Numbered from the stretch's first letter, positions 34,801 to 48,612 are shown. The stretch: DNA of 64,000 nt from Hyalella azteca (GCF_000764305.2 NW_025930675.1:124001-188000); one strand, 5' to 3'. Made by a program: numbers and translations. The notes: generated from the sequence alone by a model not told the origin.

Positions 34801-35830
34801 ATAATAATCATAGGACGAAATTGGAAGATTAAGCCTAGTCCGTGAATAGAGAGGTAGGCTTCCAAAGGAAGTCATTTGTAGGCAATGATCGAGTGACAAT
34901 GGACATGCGAGCGCCGACAACGCAAGCCATTCACTTCGGCGCTCGCCGATGTAAACACGACGCATTAGACAGGAAACATGACGGCTGGTACAGATGGCCG
35001 CGCCACGCGGGGTACGTTTGTGGCCACAAAAAATTAATATACGGAGAATTTTTCCTTAATATTCCAGGATGCGATGCGCGTACGAGACAAAAAAATTAAG
35101 CGTTTGAAGCCTTTTTTGAAAAACATGCCGATGCAGGATGAATGCGTACGTGAGTAGAGGAGGCTAAATTGGGACAGCAATTATCCTACATTACTGCTAA
35201 TATACACGTATGAACAATGCAGGCAAAAAATGGCGCGCTATTTATTAGTAATATATCAGTACAAAACAAGGGCAGAACGTGGCGCGAAGCTCGAGGAAAA
35301 ACAACATTTCTTTTAGTAATCTTGTTGCTAAACTTTTTGCAGATAGTGATGACTTCAAGAAAAAACATTACATTGAAGGAGATGACTCCAAATCACTTGG
35401 TTTCGTCAAATTAGATATACGATCTCAACAAAATCATATGAGGTAGACAAATGGATATAACAATAGTAACTTACGGTGATACCATTTACCAGGAGGCCTT
35501 CCCGATTCGGCGAAAACCTTCCAATAAAAAGACTTACAAATTATGCCGATGAGGTGAAGATAATTTTACTTTCCATCTTAACAAATTCATAGAGTTCATA
35601 ATAACATTAAAAATGAAACAAAAAATCATCTAATGAATTGTCCCGAGAAATTTGACGACTTAAATTCAGAGCAGAAAGGCGTTGCAGGTGCGAGCTCGAC
35701 AGCAGTTGCCACGCGACCTCCAAGTCCACAACGAAGAGCCCTTCTTAGTTTCATTGACGGCTGACGATGGCAGCGACTGCAACTCTACACTGCAGCGGGC
35801 AGCCGACGCGCATCAGCTGCTGTAACGTGA
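25860..35830. other. Long AT-rich non-coding stretch
   Basis: No gene, exon or complete mobile element is recognised across this stretch. Local observations are a short tandem duplication at about 28517-28620 (acaacaccatgaagcgtc ... tacctagcac), a strong palindrome at 32691-32715 and an AT-rich simple tract near 32970-33010. The overlapping plus-strand open frames at 33337-33752 have no family match I can support. Confidence 0.4.
32691..32715. repeat. Perfect GC-rich palindrome, 12-bp arms
   Basis: The arms atttcgcgggct and agcccgcgaaat are exact reverse complements around a single central a. The GC core stands out in an AT-rich setting. It could form a hairpin or cruciform, or be a dyad protein site. 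No transposon boundary is evident. Confidence 0.85.
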
Positions 35831-35832
35831 CA

Positions 35833-35978
35833 CGCTCCGGTGCAGAACGGGTGAGCGCTTCGGTGGAGAGCGGGTGAGCGCTTCGGCGGAAAGCGGGTGA
35901 GCGCTTCGGCGGAAAGCGGGTGAGCGCTCCGGTGGAGAGCGGGTAAGCGCTTCGGTGACGAGCGGGTGGGCGCTTCTG
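35833..35978. repeat. 23-bp GC-rich minisatellite, about 6 copies
   Basis: The unit gggtgagcgcttcggcggaa plus agc repeats about six times, with variants ggtggagagc and ggtgacgagc. The period is not divisible by three, so the Pro/Arg-rich open frames on the minus strand repeat every 69 bases and are by-products. Confidence 0.93.
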
Positions 35979-35979
35979 A

Positions 35980-37430
35980 TGAGAGCTTTGAACGCTGATG
36001 GAGTGTGAAGGTCATGCATACATATATTACATACAATCCACTGGCATAGCAAATTATCAGATAAAAGGTAATTGACACATTGCCTTTATTATTTGTATCA
36101 CTACTAACTAACAAAGAGAGATTTCTGACGCCTATAATTTTCCCACTGTTGATTATAAAATTCCAGACACATCAATTTTAAAGTACTTCAAACTATTAGA
36201 TATTTCATGTGTTAACTGAGCCACACGCAAACAAAATTAATGCACACTATATTTTTCAAATGTATATTCTCAGTAGCTCTATATACGCGCCGCTGATCTG
36301 GTCTATAAACGAGCGTTCATGTTACGTCAAAAAACAAAGGGAGATTAAAATTAAGAGCACGTCGTATTTTGCGAGCAAACATTGCCTCCCTGAATAACTC
36401 GATGACGCCACTTTGCGCCTGCGAAAGCTAATTCCAGCCAAGCTTTATTTGATTACTTCATCAAGCCTGTTATACGAAAACCGTCGCGCGGCCCAAAAGC
36501 CTAAAAAATGGCCCGATGTCTCTTGGTAACACCTAACTTCAAAACCCAGGTTCATTATGTGCTATAGGAATAGCATTGCGGAAGTTGACGGACGGTCGAG
36601 TCAATTCACAGGCGCAGCGCAGCGCGAAGGATGATCGGTTGGTAGCGAATGCATCAAAGCCTCCGGCGTCACTGAGTAGATAATGCACAGTGCAAGAGTT
36701 GTGAACAAGTACGGGAGTTGGAGGTGATGAACGTGTCATGAAGCTAAAAAAATAAATTATTCCCATCTCCAACGAGTGTCACCTGAGAATGTCAAAATTC
36801 CAGACGTGAATCGTAACCGCTAAATACAAAGACAACAAGCCATCTGTGAACGTCAATAGTTATCACACAAAAATCGAGGCCTAAAAAGCGTGTTGTGAGA
36901 ACTACAAGCCACACCTGGCAACGCTGTTCTAGCGCCCAGGTGAGACCATCCATTAGGTTTAGCTGCTCCAGCCGACAAATGCGGCAATATTGGCGTCACG
37001 CGAGCTCCAGCGGGCAATATATCGATAGATATATATTTTAGAATCGTTGTTCTATTTTAGATTAGTTACGACTGATCCCCGTGAAAAAAAACCTTTCTAT
37101 TTCCGAATAAATCTAATATTGAAGTCTAGAAAGATTTCTTAAGTTACGATCTTACTCGAACGGTGTGTTTACTTTTAAAATAAAAACCATCATAAAAAAC
37201 TCAAAGTTTCACTACCTAAAGAAAAAAGAGAAAATTTCTCGACAAGCGATCGGGCTGACACAGGGAAGCCAGCTAAACAAAATATTCGCCTTTCCGCTTG
37301 CCATTTTGACTACAACTAAAAACTTTTCTGCTATACACAAGAAGCTTCGAATTGGGTAGAACATCCATGAATAGGCAGGTATACAATGATTCTCAACTAG
37401 CGCGAAAATTATCTAATTACAACGTAAGAG
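35980..37430. other. AT-rich non-coding DNA
   Basis: No supported feature is seen. Confidence 0.4.
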
Positions 37431-37431
37431 C

Positions 37432-37602
37432 GTGCTGCAGAAGTACATGTTGTGCAGCGGTAGAGTGAGTAATACGTGCTGCAGAAGTACATGTTGTGCA
37501 GCGGTAAGCAGCGGTATAGAGTGAGTAATACGTGCTGCAGAAGTACATGTTGTGTAGCGGTAGAGTGAGTAATATGTGCTGCAGAAGTACATGTTGTGCA
37601 GC
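37432..37602. repeat. 44-bp tandem repeat, 4 copies with one 12-bp insertion
   Basis: Units opening gtgctgcagaagtacatgtt start at 37432, 37476, 37532 and 37576. The second copy carries an internal 12-base duplication (gcggtaagcagcggta), so spacing is 44, 56 and 44. Confidence 0.93.
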
Positions 37603-37604
37603 CG

Positions 37605-40600
37605 CGGGGTATAGGATACAATGTAATCGTAGTAACATGAACTCTAATCAAGAATACAAAAGGCTATGTGATCTTCGTGATGCATAAAAGCTCGATGGCA
37701 GCGTCAAGTCGCAATAAATTGCGAGCAATTGGCTTACATGAAGCAACGATTGGCTTAGGCCCTACGGCGAGCAATAATAAGGCAATGAAGTTACACGCCA
37801 ATGAGGATGATAGAAGTCGGCATTTGGCACGTGAAACTTGATGGTAGGCTTATCTCAGATGAGCCGCTATCATTACAGACTGGCGGCGAGAGAGGAATTA
37901 AGGAGAAATAATGTTCCGTCAAATCCTATATTCCTTTCAGCGCCAAAAGATGGCATTGCGTGTGGAAGAGGATGCGGCAGAAGATATGTAGTAGAGATCG
38001 AATTCTATATATTACTCTCAGGGTTGAAGTGTAACAGAGAAAGCGGAAGAGTACACAGAAGGAGAAGTTTGGGGTCGATTCCTATATTTCTCTCATCAAG
38101 TTATAAGTACGGCAGAACTAGAGAGTGGTAGAGGACACGAAAGGATAAATGCGCGGTTAAATCGTGTATTCCTTTCAACGAGGAAGGAAACTAAGTGTAC
38201 TAGGGAAATGATAAATCTTTGTGATCGAGATCGATTCGTGGAGTGACACATGTATTTCTTTTGCTTGCAATTGTGATGAGCTCGGACTTAATTGTACATA
38301 GAATAAGTAAGAAACACTAGTATCCTATCCCAGGCTGGTGCTCAGGTTATATATCGAGGTATTTTGAGCTGATCAGCGTAGTCCGTTTATCATCGAATTC
38401 AATCGACCAGCAAACGCCAGTTAGTACTTCGTAGATGCACATTGTCTGAGAAACGAAGGGGCGAGCCGATTATCTTCACTCTTTTCATGAAGAATTCAGT
38501 GTTGCAGTCTTTCAACACAGAATTCCTTCGTAAAAAAACGTTTTTTCCAAAACATTTTGAAAATATTCGTGACAACGAATATTTTGCAAGTCTGGTCCTC
38601 GCACCGTGTTGAGCGTTGGCTTGTCGTGTCACGTACAACACCGCCGACATGGATATGTTAATCAAATAAATTAAACACGTTTTTAATCCAATAGGAATTC
38701 GTCCAAACACAGCGACTGGGATGTTGCAAGCTGTTCGTTCGTTTCAGTAATAAACGGTCACGAAATATTCTTAGATGATGTTTGTTCAACACAAAAATAT
38801 GAAGGCGGCTATAAGGGAACATATAAAATTATTATCTAAAATAATTTCATTATTATTATCATTGTTATTGTTATTATATAAAATCAGGGAACAGCGTTAA
38901 AATATTATCTCCATAAAAATAAGATAATAACGATAGAAGTTTGCGTCAGTGGAACGAAAATTAAAAGTAGATTAATAAGATTTATGAATGAGAATAAATT
39001 CTCTAAACTTTATTAGCAACGATGTTTATCGAAATCGAAAAAGGTTCTTGGTTGTTATCTGTCGCTCAACAGGAAACCAGCGAATTTACCTCAAATTTCA
39101 ACAGAAAATTGGACCTCTATAATTTTTATCAGGAAAAAACTACAGGCGAAAAAGTAAAGCTGACCAACTCTGAAATTTTCGCCCATGTACAAAAAATACG
39201 ATGACTTATGTGGAAAGTAAGGCGTAGATTATCATTAGAAAAACTATCGAATTATCAGCATGCCGGTCTATATAAAGGTGCGGAAAATGGAAATCAATGG
39301 AAGCGAAGTTATAGGGGGCGGAGACAGCAATTGGCTGGAGTCGGGTTGCCGGCCTGCGTTCATGCACGGCACTGTCACAAAGCTGAAACTGCGCGCTTAG
39401 AATGAATTAAATATCAATAATATAATTCAAACTAAACCTTTAAGACTTGATCCAAGAGTAGAGCAATTATTACTATCGAAATTAGTGGATATAAAACTTG
39501 GGTTTAAAATTATTAAGCCGAAATTGAACTAATGAGGCGATGATGGCATCAGGGACCATTAGATAAAACTGACCTTCAAGGCTATAATAATTTCAATAAA
39601 AGCAGTATCAATAAACTTAAGTTAGAATCATTATTTTAACTAAGAGATCGCCAAGGATAAAAAAGCTACATACAAATTACTATATAGGCACTGTTTATGG
39701 CAATACATATTAGCGAAATAATAGCAGCGACAGTGAACAATTGTGGACATTTATGTAGTGATGTTATTAAACGATGTCTCAAAAATGAATAAAATTGTGA
39801 ACTCGGTTTTCAGTGACTTCGCGGAGCGGTGCTGGTGCGACGCTTGCAGCGAAAAAACCTTATAAGGATTAAGCGAAACGCAAAAAATCGTAGAAGCGAA
39901 ACAGAAGGAAAGCGATGCCGGAAGAAGATGCAGGAGAATGGCGATCATGTTGCGAACATGATCGGCAGTATCCTCGTGCATTGCGAGCAAGCCGATAAGC
40001 GGCGACCGGCAGTACCAACCTCCTGGTATGACTGCATGTAAAATGCATGGTATAGACAATCCCGACTAGCGCCGATGTGAACGTACAATTCAATACTAAA
40101 AAACGTTGCAAAGTATTCAAAACCCGTGACAAAAAATGTTATGGTAAAATATCCATGCATGTCTTCGGTTTTCTAGTAGCAATTATACAATTCGCAAGTC
40201 CTTCGCAATGTTATAGTGAGACTCCGAGATGCAGCTTTACCTAGAGAAACCCCCGCAGTTTTGCCCCAAATTTCATAAAGCGGGCGCTTATAGACACGAC
40301 GCACGAAGTTCCGACAAATTTCGAGTGTCGTTAGGACGCGTGGAGGCGAAATGTTCGGCAAATGCGATTTTGTTTGCCAGCCGCGCGGGTAGCAACTGTT
40401 TGCAAAACAAACGATGTATTTTTTTCCAGAGTTGCCCGCGGCAAACATGCCTTCAAAATTCTAAAAGGATTCTCTTCAGCTCTGAGTGCTTAAACGAACC
40501 CGCCAAGAGGGGAAACATTTAGAAATGCACTTCATTTGGCTGTAACTATTGCTTTATTACTTCATGGGCGGCAAAATCGATGCTACATTAGAAAAACTGA

Positions 40601-40990
40601 ACCCGTGGTGCCTGTAATAATTAACTCGAAAGATCATGTGCAAGTTTTTAGGAAATCTTATATATTGAAGTTTTTAGCGTCATGATCAGGTCTAAAATTA
40701 ATGATCCGAAAATCTCTTTTCACTAAGGTCTGGTCTAATCTAATTTTTGAGTAGACCTATTGCTGAAGTGTACACAAGTTACGTACAAAGAAACAAAAAA
40801 TCTATCCAAAGTTAGTAAAAAGTTCAAATAGAAGCTTATGTTCTTCAAACAGTAAAGAAGCACATAGTGTAGGGTAGGAAGACGAGCAGAATATTCAAAC
40901 TTAGACCAGCCGATGCCTTACAAAGAAACCTCACGACGGCCAGTGAAGGTCAAGCGGCAGAGGCCCATTGATGCGTGCCAAGGATACAAG
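37605..40990. other. Non-coding DNA
   Basis: No supported gene is seen. Near 40378-40442 an imperfect GC-rich inverted repeat (ccgcgcgggtagcaact against agttgcccgcgg) is present but has bulges. Confidence 0.4.
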
Positions 40991-40997
40991 GATTTGT

Positions 40998-41130
40998 AAG
41001 CTGAAGATATAGAAGGATTCAAGGATATATACGCTGAAGATATAGAAAAATTCAAGGATATATATACATATAAGCTGAAGATATAGAAGGATTCAAGGAT
41101 ATATAAGCTGAAGATATAGGAGCTATATAA
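40998..41130. repeat. 33-bp-scale tandem repeat, about 4 copies
   Basis: The unit gctgaagatatagaaggatt followed by caaggatatata recurs with small length changes. One copy has an extra acatata segment. Confidence 0.88.
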
Positions 41131-41134
41131 GTAT

Positions 41135-44100
41135 CTGAGCTGTGCATGCAGGAATTCAGGCGTCCTTTGCAAGACTCGTCAACAGAGCGGGGGATGAAAG
41201 GCTCACTGTTAGGTGGTTAAGTAACCGTCTTTGACCATTACATTTCCGCCAAATTCACTCAAATGTTTAACGCAAAGTTAACCTTGCATACCATAAGTTG
41301 GGAATTTTGATGGACTTGAACATATATTGAAAGAAAACTATTTGGCATCTATTAAAAATTAATTCTATAACAACCTTCGAACAGAAACAAATTAAACTAT
41401 GGGGATAAATAAGGTGAAATAATTATTATGTGAAAGAGTGTAATTATAGGTTGAAATAATTATGATGGTAATAATGGAACATGAGGTGAAATAATCGGAA
41501 TCTAACAGTGGGAGTTGAAACGTGCCTGCAGAAATCTCTCGGGTTGATCGACCGCGTAACGCAGTTTACATTACGTTGCTACATATATAGTGGCATTAAG
41601 AATTCAGCCATTGGTTGGCCACCGATAATCTAGCGTTGATCGTAGCTCACTGAGACAGAAGGGCTCCACCCTCAGCACACTTGCACATAAGCCACGCAAC
41701 GTCATCCGTCTTCTGCAAGCCGCCTTTGAATTAGCAAATCCCGCACGGATATTTCATGACCAAGTCGGTTGTGCATTCAAAGTTCACAATAGTGAACTCT
41801 GCATTCGAAAAAAAATAAAAATTTAAAGGAAAATCATTTCGGAAACAATGATATACGAATTTTAATTTTTTTCATCAGTAGAAACTAGGAGTGATTTTTA
41901 AGACTCCCCCCAAAAGAGCATACACTTAAAATACGAGTCAATATATGGTAAAAGCGATTTCTATGACGCCAGTAGTATAAATGCAAGTTATAGGGCGAAA
42001 TTAGACATGACAAGGGTAACAATTGCTAAGCTACTTGCATAACAAAAGTTTTAAATGAACGATTCAGTTCACAAGAGAGTATCCATAAATTACTAAGCGA
42101 TGTCTTCGATACCGAGATCCGTTAAAAAGATCGAATTCATGGCGATCGCCTCGTATACGATCGTATTCGTCGTAGCCATCGCTTTGTTACGAATATAGAA
42201 AGGAATAACAACGTTGTAATTCACCACGTTAATTCACTTTCAACTACCAACGTTGTAATTCACTTCCTGATCTCATGTACTGAAGACCAGCGGAGGTCGC
42301 CGGTGTTTGAGGCGTGGCAGGCTTAAGCCGAGGGATTTAATCCCTTCGTTTGTCTTGGCTTCTTCGATATCAACTAAGCCGATTCAAGCCAGCCAATCTG
42401 AAATCCGGAGGGGAAAACAATCTATCGCACAAACACAGTCAGTGATTGTGATAGCGCCAAGGCATTCCAAGCAGGCGACAACAATCATGGATTCCCGCTT
42501 TCTAATTGAGTTTGACGCAAAAAATACAGGAAAACCTGCGGAGATAAAGATTTGAAGGATTGCGCTTTGTGAAGGGGAGACTTGTGTGCTTTTTATTTAG
42601 CCGTATGAATATTAATGAAGCTAAGCTAATGCACACTGCATTGCAAACGCTAATGTAAGCTTGGCAGGGCGATGGGGTAATGCCTACCCACGGCAATTTT
42701 ATAATCTCATTATAGCATAAAAATGCAGCGCATTGACTTTAGAGGATAAATAATGATGAGGTCTTTGTATATTATATACAGGTACTGTATATGGGTTGCT
42801 ATAAGAAGATATGATGTATACGATTCTTTGTATAAGCGGTCTTTATGACCGCGATCGACTTTGACCAAGAAATCGCAAGATGATTTCCATAATTTCCAGC
42901 CGATTTCCATGATCCCCTCATTTGATTGTTTACTAAAGTGATATTATTTACGTCAGTGTTGGTCGAAGGGATCACGCAGGGGCGGCAGATCGTCAATAAA
43001 TTACTGCCAGTGGTCGTCCGTGTGATCACATGAGCTGCATGTGCGTCCATAAGCAATTGCATGAATTCAATTAATAATCAATAAATAATACAGTTTTCTT
43101 GATTACCCAAATAAAATTTTGATTGCCTTTAGAGGCAATGGACAAAATCGATAAAACTTGCATGCAGCTTCCGCTCAACGGTACTTCCGCTCAACAGCCA
43201 AACTTCAATACTAAACGAAAGCAGCCGAACTTTAATATTAAATCACAAGCAATATCTCGTAGTTTGTGCAGAAATCAGAACCTGGTCACGAGATTTCCAG
43301 TATATATTAGAGAGGAGGGTGAACTCTTCATACAAGAACATTTTCCGGGCGCAAGTTCGGTACAAGGGCATTGTTGCGGGGCTTAAAATATGCTAATGCA
43401 TGCACGACTTAACAATTGGCTGTGACGTACGAGATTTTCGATGGCTTACTGAACATAAAGGCTCTTGGAGAGGGACGATCGAATGTCGCAGGCGAGATTT
43501 GAGGGTAGTACAGAGCGCTGATCAAAATTTGAATGGCAGCTAATCAATAAAAAAAAATGACTTCAAAAATGGTTCTGCCAATTTTGATTATGAAAAAAAT
43601 ACAGGACGACCTTTCCAAAAGTCAGTTGACACAAAGAAAGCAAGTCCCAAATAACCTTAAATATTTAATAAGTGTTAGAAGAATGGAGTACGAGTTTAGA
43701 GTAGTAGTTCATTACTATATAGTATAGTAGGAATAATATTGAAAATAAAATTAACTTGAATAAAGTTCTATTTTATGGGAGCGCTATAATAACAAATACC
43801 ATCCAGGCACTGATGAACATACAATGACGTCGAAACCGAACTATCAAGCCATGATAATAACAAATAAGTACAATTAACTCAATTCCCAGGTCGTTCAACA
43901 GCGAAATCTTTCTCAGCTCACCAACCTTGCTGTCAGCTAGGATAAACTCTAGTAAATCCACTTCTTTGTGGGAGAATTTAAAGTAGAGGCCGGCACGTAT
44001 AACCCGGAATATTTGAACAGTTAAAATTGCAGTCTCTACGCTGCATTTTTCAGCAACGTGTGAGCAGGACACGCTTCATTTTTTTTTTTTGTAATTCACA

Positions 44101-46705
44101 CTCGCACTAAACTATGTAACTGACGTGACTAGAATTATTTTAATATACGACAGCGGATTACTTAATAATTAAAACACGGCACACCGATAAGCCGTCTTTG
44201 ATCTGCTAGTGGCTATAGTGTGTCACGCGAGTTGAATTACAACTATCTTAGCGTTGAGTAAACTTATTAGAACTTGCCATGTAAGACGAACGTGGTAGTT
44301 CATTGAAATAGTTAATAAATTTAAAAGAATATTATACCGAATTAACATAAAAACATAAATTATTTCCCCATATTTCAAGAAATAAAAAGCCAATTTTGGA
44401 GCAGTGGCGTTAAATAAATGCAACTGTCTCTAATATAACAGATATATTTAATGACTGACCTATCTTCATTAATTGACCTACGATGAAGTGAAACAACCAA
44501 ATATCCTTCTTGGCAGGAATGGTCGAGAATTGTACATACAATTAAGGACATATAGATATAATATTAGACATATTATATTGATATGCAGGTGTCTATCGGC
44601 CACTCAATCAATTTGTTCAAGTGATGTCCCTCCAGCTTATCACGCTATAGAGGCTATTATACAGCGAGTGATAATTGAGGTTGATAGTGCAGCTCTCTTT
44701 CTGTCTGAAATAAAAACCACTTGCAAAAGATAAGCATTTCTTATCTCATGTTTAGTAGAACTCCTATCGTACTTACGGTAACGAAGTGCAAATATTAATA
44801 AAATTAAATTTATCACACAAAATTTATGATCACCTCATTAAAACTATATTGTTTCTGTAAGTATAAAACGAAAGAAAGTATTTTAACGTCTTTATTTTTA
44901 ACGAAAAAATCTAGTCTTTATCCGTCCAAATATTTTCATGCATCATGTTGCACCAGGAACTCAAATTATTTGTTAAAACCACTGATTTACAAGACTATAT
45001 TCTTTATATCTGTTAGGTACCAATGCGACTTAGTAAATGATAAACATGTATAATGCGTATGTATTTTGCAATATAGGTCGAATGCGGAATTGTTTCAAAT
45101 AAATTATTGCGAACGGGATTATTATTGAAAACATTTACTAGTAGAAATACGTTTCCTCGTATATATCACCGCTCACAATACAAACTAATACCCATTAGAT
45201 TGGACAACTCATTCCTGCAGCAATTCTTCAAAGAATTGTATAAAACGGTGGATTTCATCCACGAAAGAACCGAGCTGTCATCTTAATAATATGTTTTGCT
45301 CAGGTCTGAGGTTCTGACTCTAAATTTGACAGGCGGAACTGACAGGTCACGGATTAAAGACGGCGGAAAGTCAGAAAGTAACTTTACTGAACATGAAAAC
45401 TTCCTCAAACTCAGGCCCAAACTTTCGTCCCTGCTTAATCGTTTATAGCACATTGTAAATCAACGGCGGTATATCAGTGGCCACATAATGGCCGACAATA
45501 TTTAATATTTCTTGGTCGATAATTTGATAAAAAAATTCACAAAATAAATTATGAGAGAAAAATAAGTTTTCAACTGATACTCAAATTCAAAGTAAGGATT
45601 TCCAGCAAGAAACGTTACAACAGCCCTTGCTTATTGAGCACTAGATTAATTAAGTTCTTATAAAAAAGTGCAAACGATGAATTTAAGCGAATTATACGAC
45701 TAAGATACATGCGTAGTGGTTGTTTTATGAACTGGTTGCAAAACAACCACTCTGTTGTGCGAGTATTCAAGATAACAATTAAAATAGATAAGTGGGGCCG
45801 TGGGTGCGCTTAGAAGACATCAGATAATCAAGAAGTGCCTATTCAATATCAATGATTGCGTTCTAATGACTCACATCAATACAGTACAGTTGTTGAGAGT
45901 AATTCAATAAGCAATGCCCGGTCGCTCGTCATTTTTCTATAATACTTAGAATTCCTTCTAAAATTTATTGTTTCATAGCTGAATTGAAATATCAAAGACA
46001 AAACGCTGTCAGAAAAATCACATTCAAGGACACTTGCACCAATCGCAGTCTCGAAAAGTAATAATGATTTCAGTGCGCAAATGAAGCATGGCACAGGTTT
46101 CTACTTAAAAAATATTGATACGTATAATGCCAACGTTGGGCGTTGATATTGGACAAGACAAATTCGAGTTTAACAAATAAAATTATTGATATTTATGATA
46201 TGATGGTTAGAATTTCTGTGACATTTACATTTACGTGCCATCTATTATTATAACTGTAAAATACGCGTTAGCTAAAAAAATTCCAAATGGTTCCTTTCAA
46301 AAGATAAATTCGGTTGGCGGGTTATCTTCAAAAGAGATGGAGAATTAAGTTTATAGACCGTGGATAGACCAGTGTTACAGAACGTTGTTGCTTCATGGAA
46401 CCCAGGAAATGCTTCAGTGACAAATTCTACAATTTTTAGTCTTGATGAATAATGTTAAAAAGCTGATGAGAATTAAAGTTAAGGCGCGTAATGTGGCACT
46501 GAAGTGGCACCCCGGCGCGTGTTTGGAGGCACTGAGCCGCTGGGGGGCGACATGGCACCGCAGGAGCCAATTATAGCGCAGCATTAATAAGAACTGCCAA
46601 TAGATTCTTAGCACGAACAATACGTGCGAATATGGCAATTATTTAGCCTCTGATGGCCAAGTAATTGCACTTTGTATTGACGCATGTCACGAGATTAACT
46701 GCAAT
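41135..46705. other. Long AT-rich non-coding stretch
   Basis: No gene, RNA or mobile element is recognised here. The open frames present (for example 42307-42555 and 44473-44733 on plus, 43773-44072 on minus) have no domain that I can name. Confidence 0.4.
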
Positions 46706-46710
46706 GTGAA

Positions 46711-47142
46711 GGCGGGAGTGAGGGAAGGAGAGAGTGAGGGAAGGAAGGAGAGTGAGGGAAGGAAGGAGAGAGTGAGGGAAGGAAGGAGAGAGTGAGGGAA
46801 GGAAGGAGAGAGTGAGGGAAGGAGAGAGTGAGGAAAGGAGAGAGTGAGTGAAAGAGAGCTTGAGGGAAGGAGAGAGTGATGGAAGGAGAGAGTGAAGGAA
46901 GGAAGGAGAGTGAGGGAAGGAAGGAGAGAGTGAGGGAAGGAGAGAGAGAGTGAGGGAAAGAGAGAGTGAGGCAAGGAGAGAGGGAAGGAGAGAGTGAGGA
47001 AAGGAGAGAGAGAGAGTGAAGGAAAGAGAGAGAGGTTGAGGAAAGGAGAGAGAGAATGAGGGAAGGAGGGAGTGAGGGAAGGAGAGTGAGGGAAGAGAGT
47101 GAGGGAAGGAGAGAGGGAATGAGGGAAGGAGGCAGTGAGGAC
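46711..47142. repeat. Polypurine tract, (GAGAGTGAGGGAAGGA)-type repeats
   Basis: For about 430 bases the plus strand is almost only G and A with regular T interruptions (gagagtgagggaaggaagga). Serine/leucine/proline-rich open frames on the minus strand are products of this composition. Such tracts can adopt triplex structure. Confidence 0.95.
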
Positions 47143-47144
47143 AA

Positions 47145-47630
47145 AAATCTCAACTGTAATTAAAGTTGCACTAAAATACTGCGAAATTTCTCGTAAAACT
47201 TCTGTCGCTACTTAACTTAAGACCTAACAAGCACGATGTCGAAATGAGCTTAATAACTTTCAAAGATTCATGAGCTTCAATTATTCGTCGATGTCATTTG
47301 TTATTGGACGAATTACTCAAAACATTGAATTGATTGAAGACAGACACTAATTAGACAGTTGATTTCGCGTGACATTTTTAACTAATCACAAAAAAGTGTT
47401 GAAGTTTACTGATTCTTAACTGATGGAAAAAGCAAGGCAAACTTGACTACATTAATTCTATCTATAAAGCTCACGGCTCCTTATGATGAAAACGAGATTA
47501 TCTTTCAAATTTGCCGAGAACAGAGCAAATTGAGTCCCGATTTTGGGTTTAATGTTACATTTTTACTATAAATAGTAGAGTCTGTTCAAACGAAACTAAT
47601 AGTTCATTAATAAGATGTTACAGAATGGCC
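47145..47630. other. AT-rich non-coding DNA
   Basis: No supported feature is seen. Confidence 0.4.
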
Positions 47631-47634
47631 AACG

Positions 47635-47833
47635 ACGGACCGATAATACGTCGATGATGCGACGGCGATGAGCCAATACTACAACAATACGACAGCTATA
47701 TGACGACGACGATATGCCTGCGATACGACGGCGATGCGCCGACTATATTACGACGATACGACAACGATTTGACGACGATACGCCTGCGATATGACGACGA
47801 TATGCCTGCGATACGACGGCGATGCGCCGACTA
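47635..47833. repeat. 12-bp-period CGATACGACGAC-like array, left part
   Basis: Degenerate units of cgatacgacgac and cgatacgcctg are combined into a longer unit of 88 bases; gatatgcctgcgatacgacg starts at 47711 and again at 47799. The array continues beyond the transposon at 47836-48610, so it was one array before that insertion. Confidence 0.9.
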
Positions 47834-47835
47834 TA

Positions 47836-48610
47836 CAGGGTGTCCAAAAAAAACGATACTCAACTTTGAATGGCTGTAACTCAAAAAGCAAAAGAGTTAA
47901 AAATTTTTGGAAGGTCAGGATTTGTTCCCTATGTTTTTTTTCAATCTCTCCACCAAAAATCAGACAGATCGATGTAGCCATAAGCGTTTGATAGAACTTT
48001 CAGTGACATGCGCCAAAATCGTGCTTGCGCAAAGTTTTAGCAAGATCACTTTGCATAATCATCACGTTGTCTCGACACGTTTTCTCTTCGCTGTTTCATA
48101 TTTTGTATTTTTGGTGAGACACAATCATGGCAATCTTTGGTGAGACACAATCATGATAATCTTTGGTGAGAGGCAATCTTTGGTTTTGAAATTTCCTCTC
48201 ACCAAAGATTGCCATTATTATCTCTCACCAAAGATTGCCATGATATTGTCTCTCACCAAAGATTGCCATGATTGTCTCTCACCAAAAATTGTCATGATTG
48301 CCTCTCACCAAAGATTCCCATGTTTTTGTCTCACTAAAGATATAAAAAATGAAACAGCAAAAAGAAAACATGTCAAGACAACGTAATGATTATGCAAAAT
48401 GATCTTACTAAAACTTTGCGCAAGCACGATTTTGGCGCATGTCACTGAAAGTTCTATCAAACGCTTATGGCTACATCGATCTGTCTGATTTTGGTGGAGA
48501 GATGCAGAAAAACACAGGGAACAAATCCTGACCTACCAAATTTTTTTAACTCTATTACTTTTCGAGTTACAGCCATTCAAAATTGAGTATCGTTTTTTTG
48601 GGACACCCTG
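47836..48610. mobile_element. 775-bp foldback/MITE-type DNA transposon with TA target duplication
   Basis: The ends are cagggtgtccaaaaaaaacg on the left and, read inward from the right, cagggtgtcccaaaaaaacg. The two arms stay complementary for about 280 bases, through gatcgatgtagccataagcg. Both ends are bordered by TA (47834-47835 and 48611-48612). Long inverted repeats, no transposase frame and TA duplication fit a non-autonomous element of the Tc1/mariner type; the exact family is not certain. The centre consists of repeated ctcaccaaagattgccatga units, in direct orientation on the right and inverted on the left. Transcription would give a long hairpin RNA. Confidence 0.88.
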
Positions 48611-48612
48611 TA

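Noticed and set aside
46687..47153. 152-codon and 95-codon Ser/Leu/Pro-rich frames on the minus strand
   Set aside because: They are the complement of a polypurine tract, which simply lacks stop codons.
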